Assembly (NCBI RefSeq): GCF_020164535.1
Contig: NZ_JAIQZC010000003.1
Coordinates: forward strand, 310,001-374,000
Length of the DNA stretch: 64,000 nucleotides
From: Psychroflexus montanilacus
GTDB taxonomy: Bacteria; Bacteroidota; Bacteroidia; Flavobacteriales; Flavobacteriaceae
Reading direction: 5' to 3'
Under the pieces are notes generated by a model, which saw nothing but the letters and a program-made list of their open reading frames with translations, did not search any database and was not told where the DNA came from. The position numbers were made by a program, and so were the translations under genes. Each line of letters starts with the position of its first letter. Positions within the stretch are counted from its first letter, which is position 1. Shown here in pieces: positions 1 to 7,215 of the stretch.

Positions 1-1193
1 AGTGGATTGTAAAGATGGTTAAGCATAGAAGAGTTACTATTTATTTCACTTCGGTTGCTGTACTTGGATTAAGTATTATTGGAATCTTTAATATTAAGAT
101 TTCAGGAAGCCTGCTGGAAGATATGCCTCAAAGTGCAGACTTCTTTCAGGACATTAAGTTTTTTGAAGACAAATTTGATGGAGTACTACCGCTGGAAATC
201 ATGATTGATACCAAACGACAAAATGGAGTCACTAAGCTTTCTACTCTAAAGAAAATGGACGAATTGAAAAGTGAAATCAATGAGATTGAAGAACTATCCC
301 CACCGCTTTCAGTCGTGAATCTGGCTAAATATGCCAAGCAGGCTTTTTATAATAACAATCCAAAATATTACCAATTACCGACTTCTCAGGAGCAAACCTT
401 CATGTCACCCTACATAAAAAGTATGGATAATATGGAAAACGGAATTTCATCCTATGTCGATTCTACAGGACAATTTGCAAGGATGACCATGTTCATGAAA
501 GATGTTACCACCGAAGAAATTTCTAGAATTGAAGCCAAATTGCTTCCGGAAATTGACAAAATCTTTCCCAAAGAGCGTTTTGAAGTGACGATGACAGGAA
601 AAGCTTTGGTGTATCAAAAAGGTACACACTACCTGGTAGATAACCTTATATTGTCTTTATCTCTTGCGATTATTCTTATCGCTTTATTTATGGCGTGGAT
701 GTTTCGATCGTTTAGAATGATTTTGATCTCGCTTATTCCTAATTTACTACCGCTCTTGATGACTGCTGGGATGATGGGTTTTATTGGTGTTCCCATCAAA
801 CCTTCAACCATTTTGGTCTTTAGTATCGCCTTTGGAATAAGTGTGGATGATACCATTCATTTTCTCGCCAAATACAGGCAGGAGCTCAAAGCCAACCACT
901 GGAAAATTAAGCGCTCGGTGTATCCTGCCTTGAGAGAAACCACAGTAAGTATGTTCTACACCTCCATTGTGTTGTTCTTTGGATTTTCAGTCTTTATGAT
1001 TTCAAGTTTTGGGGGAACTGTTGCCTTGGGTGGCCTGGTGTCGGCAACTTTATTATTTGCCATGCTGGCGAATTTATTGTTGCTTCCTTCCCTGTTGCTG
1101 TCTTTAGAACGAAGCATTGCTAACCACAAAACCATGAAAGAGCCTCAAATTAAGATTATTGACACGGATGATGATGAAAATGAGAAATCATGA
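1..1193 (+). CDS. RND/MMPL-superfamily transporter, C-terminal part (cut by window start)
   Basis: The reading frame is open to the first base of the window (in frame from base 3), so this is the C-terminal half of a longer protein and the ATG at base 15 is internal. About 200 residues of extracytoplasmic loop are followed by a block of five membrane helices (roughly residues 205-375 counted from that ATG). This block carries the RND/SSD-type motif VDDTIHFLAKYRQE after helix 3, as in hydrophobe/hopanoid exporters and MMPL-like proteins of Bacteroidota. The tail is short and acidic. The stop overlaps the next start as ATGA, so the two genes are probably translated from one transcript. The substrate is not readable; lipids or hydrophobic compounds are typical for this branch. 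Confidence 0.85.
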   Translation, partial: WIVKMVKHRRVTIYFTSVAVLGLSIIGIFNIKISGSLLEDMPQSADFFQDIKFFEDKFDGVLPLEIMIDTKRQNGVTKLSTLKKMDELKSEINEIEELSPPLSVVNLAKYAKQAFYNNNPKYYQLPTSQEQTFMSPYIKSMDNMENGISSYVDSTGQFARMTMFMKDVTTEEISRIEAKLLPEIDKIFPKERFEVTMTGKALVYQKGTHYLVDNLILSLSLAIILIALFMAWMFRSFRMILISLIPNLLPLLMTAGMMGFIGVPIKPSTILVFSIAFGISVDDTIHFLAKYRQELKANHWKIKRSVYPALRETTVSMFYTSIVLFFGFSVFMISSFGGTVALGGLVSATLLFAMLANLLLLPSLLLSLERSIANHKTMKEPQIKIIDTDDDENEKS

Positions 1194-1915
1194 AAAAAGA
1201 AGTCTTTCGGTTCAAAGAATTTGAGGTAAAGCATTCCCAGTCGGCGATGAAGATTGGAACGGACGCAGTCTTGCTAGGCGCCTGGGCTTCTGTTGATGAG
1301 AAGGTGAACTCCATTCTAGATGTTGGTGCAGGTACTGGAATTTTGGCTTTACAGCTTGCTCAGCGATCTTATGCTGAAACCATTGATGCGGTGGAAATTG
1401 ATCCAGATGCGTTTGAAGAATGCGTAAGCAATTTTGAAAACAGTCCCTGGGGAGATCGCTTGTTTTGCTATCACGCCAGCTTTACCGAATTTTATACTGA
1501 AATGGATGAGACCTACGATTTGATCATCTCAAACCCTCCTTTTTTTGCAGAACAGCCGAAGTTCGACATCCAAAATACATCGCGAGAAAAAGCCAGATTT
1601 CAGGAACACTTGAGCTTTGAAGATTTACTGCTCGGTGTTTCCATCATGTTGTCTGCCAATGGATGCTTTAGTGTTATTCTTCCCTTTTCTGAGCAGGAGA
1701 AGTTCATTTCAGTGGCCAGCGACTACCAGCTCTACCCATCTAGTATCTTGCATGTAAGAGGTCAACCCACTTCCCCGATTAAGCGAACTCTGCTCAACTT
1801 CAGAAGAAATAAAACAGACAGTATCTCAAAAGAGGAGCTTACAATTGAGCATTCCAGGCATGAATATACACAAGAATACATGGATTTGGTAAAGGATTTC
1901 TATTTAAAGATGTGA
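1190..1915 (+). CDS. trmN6: tRNA1(Val) (adenine(37)-N6)-methyltransferase
   Basis: A 241-residue class I SAM-dependent methyltransferase. The SAM-binding glycine motif DVGAGTG lies at residues 44-50 and the N6-adenine methylase motif NPPF at 115-118. The opening FRFKEFEVKHSQSAMKIGTD is typical of the TrmN6/YfiC family, which methylates A37 of tRNA-Val in the cytoplasm. The length matches the family. The start overlaps the upstream transporter stop by 4 nt (ATGA), indicating translational coupling although the functions look unrelated. N5-glutamine methylases (PrmC) share NPPY/F motifs but lack this N-terminus. Family assignment is confident. Confidence 0.9.
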   Translation: MKKEVFRFKEFEVKHSQSAMKIGTDAVLLGAWASVDEKVNSILDVGAGTGILALQLAQRSYAETIDAVEIDPDAFEECVSNFENSPWGDRLFCYHASFTEFYTEMDETYDLIISNPPFFAEQPKFDIQNTSREKARFQEHLSFEDLLLGVSIMLSANGCFSVILPFSEQEKFISVASDYQLYPSSILHVRGQPTSPIKRTLLNFRRNKTDSISKEELTIEHSRHEYTQEYMDLVKDFYLKM

Positions 1916-1975
1916 TTTTTTAAGATTTAAGCAAAATAATAACAAAGCTTCACAGAAGTTAAGTCTTGTATTCGT

Positions 1976-1983
1976 TAAATTTG
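1976..1983 (+). promoter_or_regulatory. Bacteroidota -7 promoter box (TAAATTTG) for the acyl-CoA dehydrogenase gene
   Basis: TAAATTTG matches the TAnnTTTG consensus and ends 19 nt before the ATG at 2003. No convincing TTG-type -33 box is seen at the usual spacing. Confidence 0.5.
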
Positions 1984-2002
1984 TAGGTAAGAATATACAG
2001 AT

Positions 2003-3181
2003 ATGAAACAAGATACATTTCAAGCTCCAGATTATTACAATATAGACGATTTATTGACCGAGGAACACCAGATGATTCGTCAGGCAGCGAGAGACTGGGT
2101 GAAGCGCGATGTAAGTCCTATTATAGAAGAAGCGGCGCAAAAGGCAGAATTCCCTAAGTCGATCATCAAAGGATTGGCAGGAATTGGTGCTTTTGGCCCT
2201 TATATACCAGAAGAATACGGCGGTGCAGGATTAGATCAAATTTCTTACGGCCTCATCATGCAGGAGATTGAACGTGGAGACAGTGGTGTAAGATCTACAG
2301 CTTCGGTGCAGTCGTCTTTGGTGATGTTTCCTATCTACGCTTACGGGACCGAGGAACAGCGCAAGAAGTTTTTACCAAAACTGGCGACTGGTGAGTTTAT
2401 GGGATCTTTTGGCCTTACCGAGCCAGACCATGGTTCCAATCCTAGTGGTATGACTACTCATTTTAAAGACAAAGGCGATCACTATTTATTGAACGGTGCC
2501 AAAATGTGGATTTCTAATTCTCCATTTTGCGATGTGGCTGTAGTTTGGGCCAAAAATGAAGAAGGTCGTATACACGGGCTGATTGTAGAGCGCGGCATGG
2601 AAGGCTTTTCCACTCCCGAAACGCACAATAAATGGTCTTTACGTGCTTCAGCCACTGGCGAGTTGATCTTTCAAGATGTGAAAGTGCCAAAAGAAAACCT
2701 TTTGCCAGGCAAAAGCGGACTGGGAGCGCCTTTGTCCTGTTTGGACTCTGCCCGTTATGGCATTGCCTGGGGAGCGATTGGTGCAGCGATGGATTGTTAC
2801 GATACGGCTTTACGCTATGCGAAAGAACGCATCCAATTTGGAAAACCTATTGCAGGTTATCAGCTTCAACAGAAGAAACTGGCAGAGATGATTACTGAAA
2901 TTACCAAAGCTCAGTTACTGGCTTTGCGTTTGGGACAATTGAAAAATGAAGACAAGGCTACTACAGCACAAATTTCCATGGCCAAACGAAACAATGTAGA
3001 CATGGCGATCAACATTGCCAGAGAAGCCAGACAAGTACTGGGTGGAATGGGAATTACCGGAGATTATAGCATTATGCGACATATGATGAACCTGGAAAGT
3101 GTAATTACATACGAAGGTACCCACGACATTCATCTGCTGATTACAGGTTTGGATATCACTGGGATTTCTGCGTTTAAATAG
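2003..3181 (+). CDS. gcdH: Glutaryl-CoA dehydrogenase-type acyl-CoA dehydrogenase
   Basis: A 392-residue flavoprotein with the complete acyl-CoA dehydrogenase fold. Two features point to glutaryl-CoA dehydrogenase: the RGDSGVRSTASVQSSLVM segment (residues 91-108; its Arg/Ser bind the glutaryl carboxylate in characterised enzymes) and TYEGTHDIH (369-377), where Glu371 is the expected catalytic base. The GLTEPDHGSNPSGM FAD-region motif is at 137-150. Predicted reaction: oxidative decarboxylation of glutaryl-CoA to crotonyl-CoA in lysine/tryptophan breakdown. It appears monocistronic, with a -7 box upstream and a palindromic repeat downstream. Substrate specificity is inferred from motifs; other short-chain acyl-CoAs remain possible. 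Confidence 0.88.
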   Translation: MKQDTFQAPDYYNIDDLLTEEHQMIRQAARDWVKRDVSPIIEEAAQKAEFPKSIIKGLAGIGAFGPYIPEEYGGAGLDQISYGLIMQEIERGDSGVRSTASVQSSLVMFPIYAYGTEEQRKKFLPKLATGEFMGSFGLTEPDHGSNPSGMTTHFKDKGDHYLLNGAKMWISNSPFCDVAVVWAKNEEGRIHGLIVERGMEGFSTPETHNKWSLRASATGELIFQDVKVPKENLLPGKSGLGAPLSCLDSARYGIAWGAIGAAMDCYDTALRYAKERIQFGKPIAGYQLQQKKLAEMITEITKAQLLALRLGQLKNEDKATTAQISMAKRNNVDMAINIAREARQVLGGMGITGDYSIMRHMMNLESVITYEGTHDIHLLITGLDITGISAFK

Positions 3182-3243
3182 TAAATCCATTCCTTCGCAG
3201 AAATACCTATCCATTAGAACATTTTTGATGATGTGTTTTAGCA

Positions 3244-3285
3244 TCGAGCGAAGTCGAGATGTATTGGGTTCTCGACTTCGCTCGA
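3244..3285. repeat. Palindromic intergenic repeat (16-bp perfect arms)
   Basis: TCGAGCGAAGTCGAGA at 3244-3259 is perfectly inverted at 3270-3285 with a 10-nt loop. A close relative with core TCGAGCGCAGTCGAG sits at 61071-61115, so this looks like a dispersed palindromic element rather than a gene-specific terminator. No T-run follows. Confidence 0.75.
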
Positions 3286-3389
3286 ACGTAAACAAGGTCC
3301 TTTTTAACATTAGTATAGAAGGTCATTTAAGTGACTAATGGGATGATTGGATTTTTCGATTACATATTCAAAATAAAATTCTAAAATAA

Positions 3390-3422
3390 AGAGTCAGATA
3401 GAGTTAAATCTTATCTGACTCT
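3390..3422. promoter_or_regulatory. Perfect 11-bp inverted repeat directly upstream of a -7 box
   Basis: AGAGTCAGATA (3390-3400) and TATCTGACTCT (3412-3422) form a dyad with an 11-nt loop. It is followed immediately by TATTTTTG (3424-3431), which matches the TAnnTTTG -7 box and also acts as a U-rich tail. The site could be a terminator of upstream transcription, an operator of the DUF3050 gene, or both. Confidence 0.5.
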
Positions 3423-3423
3423 C

Positions 3424-3431
3424 TATTTTTG
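3424..3431 (+). promoter_or_regulatory. -7 promoter box TATTTTTG for the DUF3050 gene
   Basis: An exact match to TAnnTTTG, 18 nt upstream of the ATG at 3450. It abuts the inverted repeat at 3390-3422. Confidence 0.45.
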
Positions 3432-3449
3432 CAAATAAAATTGAAGATA

Positions 3450-4232
3450 ATGCAGGTAACGGAACTCAAAGCAAATTTAAAAGACTTAAGGTCACAACTC
3501 ATAGACCACCACCTTTATAAAAGTGTAGAATCTCCTCAAGATTTACAGATCTTTATGAAACACCATGTGTTTGCGGTTTGGGATTTTATGTCGCTCTTGA
3601 AGTCCCTCCAAACCCAGTTAACCTGCACAAGTTCGCCCTGGGTGCCAGTCGGGAATCCAAAACACCGCTATCTGATTAATGAAATTGTATTGGCGGAGGA
3701 AACCGACCTTAATGCCGATGGTGAACGCCAGAGTCATTTTGAAATGTATCTGGATGCGATGCAAAAGGCAGGAGCTTCCACGCAACCTGTGCAAGATTTT
3801 GTCGATCAAATCCAGCACGGGACAGATGTGTTTTTGGTCATTGCTACCAGCGATTTACCAGAGAGCGTAAAGGAGTTTCTGATATTTACTTTCAACACCA
3901 TCAAAAACGGGAAAGCTCATGAGATTGCTGCTTGTTTTACGTTTGGAAGAGAAGAATTGATTCCGGATATGTTTACCTCTATCATCGGCGAGATTCAGCA
4001 GAATTTCCCAGAGGAAGATTTGAGTTTGTTCAAGTACTATTTTGACCGTCACATCGAGCTGGATGAAGACGAACACGGCCCGATGGCTTTAGAATTGATC
4101 GCTGCCTTATGTGGTGAGGATGAGCAGAAGTGGAACGAAGTGGAAGTGTGTTCTCGAGAAGCTCTGGAAAAACGACTTATTCTTTGGGATGGGATTGCTA
4201 AAGAAATCAATTATTATAAGGCTATTGCGTAA
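3450..4232 (+). CDS. DUF3050 (heme-oxygenase-like fold) protein
   Basis: About 260 residues. Features include the HHVFAVWDFMSLLKSLQ segment near the N-terminus, the SSPWVPVG motif and a conserved EIVLAEETDL stretch, which together match the DUF3050 family as I know it. That family is related to the heme-oxygenase/TENA-like helical-bundle oxygenases. Histidine and glutamate residues in these motifs could bind a metal, but no reaction is established. The ATG at 3450 is preferred over a TTG at 3429, because that TTG lies inside the -7 box and would be upstream of the transcription start. The protein is cytosolic, with no signal peptide. Confidence 0.75.
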   Translation: MQVTELKANLKDLRSQLIDHHLYKSVESPQDLQIFMKHHVFAVWDFMSLLKSLQTQLTCTSSPWVPVGNPKHRYLINEIVLAEETDLNADGERQSHFEMYLDAMQKAGASTQPVQDFVDQIQHGTDVFLVIATSDLPESVKEFLIFTFNTIKNGKAHEIAACFTFGREELIPDMFTSIIGEIQQNFPEEDLSLFKYYFDRHIELDEDEHGPMALELIAALCGEDEQKWNEVEVCSREALEKRLILWDGIAKEINYYKAIA

Positions 4233-4235
4233 GTC

Positions 4236-4387
4236 CCCTCCCGACCTCCCCGAAGGAGAGAAAAAAAATGCCCAGCCCTAGCCCATCCCTAAGGGAAGAA
4301 AATAAAAAAACTCCTGCTCTAATTGTAGAGCAGGAGTAAAAGTTATTCCCCCCTGGAGGGAGTTAGAACGAGGAATTTGACTTTTGC
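4236..4387. other. C/G-tract-rich spacer with short inverted pieces
   Basis: The spacer between two convergent genes contains CCTCCCCGAAGGAG, CATCCCTAAGGGAAG and CCCCCCTGGAGGGAG. These are short self-complementary C/G-tract motifs of a kind repeatedly seen between convergent flavobacterial genes. No coding potential is seen. The ssb terminator lies inside this spacer. Confidence 0.35.
4304..4337 (-). terminator. Rho-independent terminator of ssb
   Basis: ACTCCTGCTCT (4310-4320) pairs perfectly with AGAGCAGGAGT (4327-4337) across a 6-nt loop. On the minus strand the stem is followed by a run of T residues (4304-4309), about 50 nt after the ssb stop. Confidence 0.8.
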
Positions 4388-4723
4388 CTATTTCTGGCTT
4401 GTAGGTACAATCTCCGAACAATTGACTTCGGTGATGTAGCGTTTTTCGCCGTCTTTGGTTTCGTAAGAGCGTGGAGCAAGTTTACCCCTCAGTAAGACTT
4501 CCTGTCCTTTCTTGACGTAAGTTTCTATAAAGCTGGCGGTCTTGCCCCAGGCGACGATATTGTGCCAGTAGGTGTTGGTAATTTTTTCTCCGCTGTTATC
4601 GTAATATAATTCATTAGTAGCGAGTGAGAATTTAACTAATTTTTTTCCAGACTCTAGATTAACAACTTCTGGATCCTGGCCTAAGTGGCCCATTAACTGT
4701 ACATGATTTTTTAAAGTACTCAT
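4388..4723 (-). CDS. ssb: Short single-stranded DNA-binding protein
   Basis: A 111-residue single OB-fold protein. It starts MSTLKNHVQLMGHLGQDPEV and carries the Ssb signatures TYWHNIVAWGKTA and GQEVLLRGKL. It coats single-stranded DNA in replication, repair and recombination. It is short for an Ssb: it stops just after the OB fold, and the acidic DDDIPF-like tail that recruits partner proteins is absent. That suggests a second, accessory Ssb rather than the main replicative one. A -7-like box CATCTTTG on the minus strand (4800-4807) lies about 77 nt upstream, leaving a leader with short complementary segments. The gene is followed by its own terminator. Confidence 0.88.
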   Translation of the reverse strand: MSTLKNHVQLMGHLGQDPEVVNLESGKKLVKFSLATNELYYDNSGEKITNTYWHNIVAWGKTASFIETYVKKGQEVLLRGKLAPRSYETKDGEKRYITEVNCSEIVPTSQK

Positions 4724-5195
4724 AACTATAAAATTTAAATGATTTTAAAACTGACTCGGACTATCCAAACCAGGTCGAGGTTACTTTCCATCGACAGGGC
4801 AAAGATGCGGCAGGAGTTTTGTTGTAGTCGTCTGTTATCCAGTTACTTCCTTTTACTTACGATTACAATCGTTTGTAGTCGTTTGCAAACAATAAAAATG
4901 AATAGATAATTAAGTTAGTTGTCGATAAATAAGAAAATCCATTCATCTTAAAAATCTGCTTTTAAAACTCACTTTTTCCACTATAATATTAGTTAAAAAG
5001 AGAGATGTTTTAACTATAAATGCCACCTAATGTTCCATTAAAATTGAGTTGAGACGAAATTCTGTTAAAAAATACAAGATAAAAAAGTAAGGTTTTCCCA
5101 TAGTATGAGTAAGGTCGAACCGTACTTGTGAAAGAAATATTAATAATATCTTTATAAAAACAAAAATCATATGCTAATGAGATAGCTGTAAGATT

Positions 5196-5231
5196 AAAAA
5201 AGAGAAAGCTCCTGCCAGGCAGAAGCTTCTC
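5196..5231 (-). terminator. Orphan Rho-independent terminator on the minus strand
   Basis: GAGAAAGCTCCTGCC (5202-5216) and GGCAGAAGCTTCTC (5218-5231) form a long stem with one bulge and one mismatch. On the minus strand it is followed by six T residues (5196-5201). No confident minus-strand gene ends here, so it may end a small or antisense RNA starting near the peptide gene. Confidence 0.55.
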
Positions 5232-5248
5232 CCGTAAAGGCATTAATA

Positions 5249-5279
5249 CATACACTTCACTTCGCGAAGCAAATGTATG
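5249..5279. repeat. Hairpin with CTTCGCGAAG core
   Basis: A perfect 10-bp palindrome CTTCGCGAAG (5260-5269) is flanked by complementary CATACA (5249-5254) and TGTATG (5274-5279). It lies about 95 nt before the secreted-peptide gene. Confidence 0.4.
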
Positions 5280-5354
5280 GGTTTTCATGAGATGCGCAAC
5301 TTCTTAAACGAGAAGTATGGAGAATCTGGTAAGATTGAAAACTGCCACAATTAA
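5277..5354 (+). CDS. Possible 25-residue mini-ORF upstream of the secreted peptide
   Basis: It opens with ATG inside the hairpin and encodes a Lys/Glu-containing peptide ending KIENCHN, with its stop 18 nt before the ATG of the secreted peptide. It could be a leader peptide, the remnant of a decayed gene, or chance. No recognisable homologue and no signal sequence. Confidence 0.15.
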   Translation: MGFHEMRNFLNEKYGESGKIENCHN

Positions 5355-5372
5355 TTATTTAAACTTATTAAA

Positions 5373-5603
5373 ATGAAAAATTTATTTTTTGCACTATTGT
5401 TAATTTTTAGCCTTTCAAGCTTCACTAATACTGATAAGAATCTTCAATCTTTAGAAATAGAGGAATCAGTTGAGATTTCTGTAGAAAAAGAAGTTGACTT
5501 TGCTAGATGCAGATGGAGAACTTGTACTTATATAAATGGTGAACTTCAAGGTTGTACAGATTGGACATATGGTGAGTGCATTGATGGTGTACCACAAAAG
5601 TAA
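5373..5603 (+). CDS. Small secreted cysteine-containing peptide
   Basis: A 76-residue protein with an N-terminal signal peptide (about residues 1-19, MKNLFFALLLIFSLSSFTNT). An acidic linker rich in Glu (about 23-43) leads to a C-terminal module with four cysteines in two spaced pairs: CRWRTC, then CTDWTYGEC. The layout (signal, acidic spacer, compact Cys module) resembles secreted precursor peptides of Bacteroidota such as the NVEALA type, but the NVEALA motif itself is absent and I do not recognise the family. It heads a cluster with two GLPGLI proteins and an outer membrane receptor, separated from them by a hairpin at 5628-5663. Function unknown; a secreted or surface peptide with disulfides is the inference. 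Confidence 0.7.
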   Translation: MKNLFFALLLIFSLSSFTNTDKNLQSLEIEESVEISVEKEVDFARCRWRTCTYINGELQGCTDWTYGECIDGVPQK

Positions 5604-5627
5604 TTATTGTAATTTTTAAATTAAATA

Positions 5628-5663
5628 TCCTGTACGATAGTTTCTTTATTGTACAGGAGTTTT
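5628..5663 (+). terminator. Attenuator or terminator between the peptide gene and the GLPGLI genes
   Basis: TCCTGTACGATA (5628-5639) pairs with TATTGTACAGGA (5647-5658), 12 bp with one G-U pair and a short loop. It is followed by GTTTT. The weak U-run suggests partial termination, so the peptide would be made in excess over the downstream proteins. Confidence 0.55.
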
Positions 5664-5674
5664 AAATCAATAAA

Positions 5675-6445
5675 ATGAAAACACTTTTAAAATTAAGTTT
5701 AGTCATCCTACTATTTACAATACAGATAAATGCTCAGTCCATTTGTGGTAAGGTTAACTACACGCATTCTACGCATTTTTCAAGAGATTTCTCAAGAGAA
5801 TTCACATTGGAATTTAATTCGAGATCCTCTCTTTATAAGGAAGTGGTGAATAAGAAATCAAATAAAAAAGAATCTATCTCACAAGAGAATGAGGGTTTAC
5901 AATTGAATGTTGAAGCAGAAAGAAACAATCTTAATCCAGAGATGTATCTCAACAAAATTGATGACTTACATTTTTTACAGATTTGGTACGACAAAGAGCT
6001 TGTTGTCAAGGAAGATGCTTTTCAATGGAATTGGGATTTGAAAGATGAAACCAAAACGATTGGAAATTTCTTATGCTATAAAGCTAAAATAGAGTTTAGA
6101 GGTAGATTTTATACAGCCTGGTACTCGCCAGAAATACCAATTCAATTTGGGCCTTGGAAATTCCAAGGACTCCCAGGGCTTATATTAGAGGTATATGATG
6201 CAGATAGAGTTTTACATATACACGCAAAAAAAATATCACTATCCAAAGAAGAGTCTTGTTCAATTTCTTATGATGAATCTAAGTTTGAGAATCCTATGAC
6301 TGTAGATGAATATTTGATAGAAAGAGAAATTCTTGTAAATAAAGAATTAGCCAGGCTTTCTAGTAAAATGCCGAAAGGTTACAAAAACCAACCTCTCAAC
6401 CAAAAATGTGAAGATTGTAAGGAGCAAGTTGAAAAATTTAAATAA
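5675..6445 (+). CDS. GLPGLI family protein (first copy)
   Basis: A 256-residue exported protein with a signal peptide (1-20, cleavage after QINA). It carries the family core FRGRFYTAWYSPEIP (141-155), FGPWKFQ (158-164) and GLPGLI (165-170), plus a conserved Cys134 just before the core. GLPGLI proteins are common in Bacteroidota and have no assigned biochemical function; an envelope location follows from the signal. This copy ends with an additional CEDC motif not found in the neighbouring copy. Only 3 nt separate it from the second GLPGLI gene, so they form an operon with the downstream receptor. Confidence 0.88.
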   Translation: MKTLLKLSLVILLFTIQINAQSICGKVNYTHSTHFSRDFSREFTLEFNSRSSLYKEVVNKKSNKKESISQENEGLQLNVEAERNNLNPEMYLNKIDDLHFLQIWYDKELVVKEDAFQWNWDLKDETKTIGNFLCYKAKIEFRGRFYTAWYSPEIPIQFGPWKFQGLPGLILEVYDADRVLHIHAKKISLSKEESCSISYDESKFENPMTVDEYLIEREILVNKELARLSSKMPKGYKNQPLNQKCEDCKEQVEKFK

Positions 6446-6448
6446 CTC

Positions 6449-7204
6449 ATGAATAAATTGCTGGTACTACTTCTCATTACTTTATCAAACACTTACGCTC
6501 AGGAGAATACTCAAAAGCTTAAAGTTGTTGATTATACACTTGAACAAAACTTTGATCTTTCCTCAACAAAAAAATCTATTTTAACTTTCAATTCGACTCA
6601 ATCTAAATATCAAGAAGAAAAAGGAGATATTAAAGCAATTCCTGAGAATGCTCAAGTTAGAGATTTATCAGGTTCAAATTCTACTTTTTATAATGTGAAT
6701 TTAAAAGACCGAACTTTAAAAATGAAAACCCAATTAGATGGTGAAACTATGATTGTGAAAGAGGATTTACCAGCAATTGAATGGAATATTAAGCCGGATT
6801 CAACACGAGAAATTATGGGCTTCAATTGTATAGAAGCAGAAGCTGTTTTCCGAGGTAGATTTTATACAGCCTGGTTTTCGCCAGAAATTCCAGTTCCTTT
6901 TGGTCCCTGGAAGCTTCAGGGTTTGCCTGGTCTTATTTTAGAAGCTTATGATAAAATGGATGAAGTACATTTTTATGCGACACAACTGAAGTACGAGCAA
7001 GGCTCTCTAAAAGAACTGAATATTTCTAATGAAAATGATGTTGGCAGGGAAATTAGTCTAAAAGACTACATAGAATTAAGACAAAAGGATGTTGAAAAAC
7101 AACTGGCTAAAATTCTGGCAGCACTCCCTAGAGATACAAAAGTTAGTAATATCAAAACCTCCAAATACAAAGGACTAGAGCTGGAGTATCCTTGGGACAA
7201 TTAA
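6449..7204 (+). CDS. GLPGLI family protein (second copy)
   Basis: A 251-residue paralogue of the preceding gene: signal peptide 1-18 (ending TYAQ), conserved Cys in GFNC, then FRGRFYTAWFSPEIP, FGPWKLQ and GLPGLI (158-163). Outside this central block the two proteins differ strongly. At DNA level the block is nearly identical over short stretches, consistent with tandem duplication or local gene conversion. It lies between the first copy (3 nt) and the receptor gene (11 nt), so the three are probably co-transcribed. Function unknown; it is likely periplasmic or outer-membrane associated. Confidence 0.88.
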   Translation: MNKLLVLLLITLSNTYAQENTQKLKVVDYTLEQNFDLSSTKKSILTFNSTQSKYQEEKGDIKAIPENAQVRDLSGSNSTFYNVNLKDRTLKMKTQLDGETMIVKEDLPAIEWNIKPDSTREIMGFNCIEAEAVFRGRFYTAWFSPEIPVPFGPWKLQGLPGLILEAYDKMDEVHFYATQLKYEQGSLKELNISNENDVGREISLKDYIELRQKDVEKQLAKILAALPRDTKVSNIKTSKYKGLELEYPWDN

Positions 7205-7215
7205 GTGTTTGAAAT

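Larger units (their letters stand above)
4724..5372. other. Structured 649-bp intergenic region with no confident gene
   Basis: The region holds the ssb leader, a repeated ACGACTACA motif (minus strand, near 4825 and 4875), a minus-strand terminator-like hairpin (5196-5231), a second hairpin (5249-5279) and one short open frame (5277-5354). A 92-codon minus-strand frame (5010-5288) is open, but it spans the terminator hairpin and resembles no family I know, so it is not called. The DNA is very AT-rich. Confidence 0.5.

Noticed and set aside
2915-3310. 131-codon minus-strand frame at the 3' end of gcdH
   Set aside because: It overlaps the catalytic end of the acyl-CoA dehydrogenase and runs through the palindromic repeat; no domain.
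5010-5288. 92-codon minus-strand frame upstream of the secreted peptide
   Set aside because: It spans a strong minus-strand terminator hairpin, has no recognisable domain and no promoter; it is kept only as part of the intergenic description.
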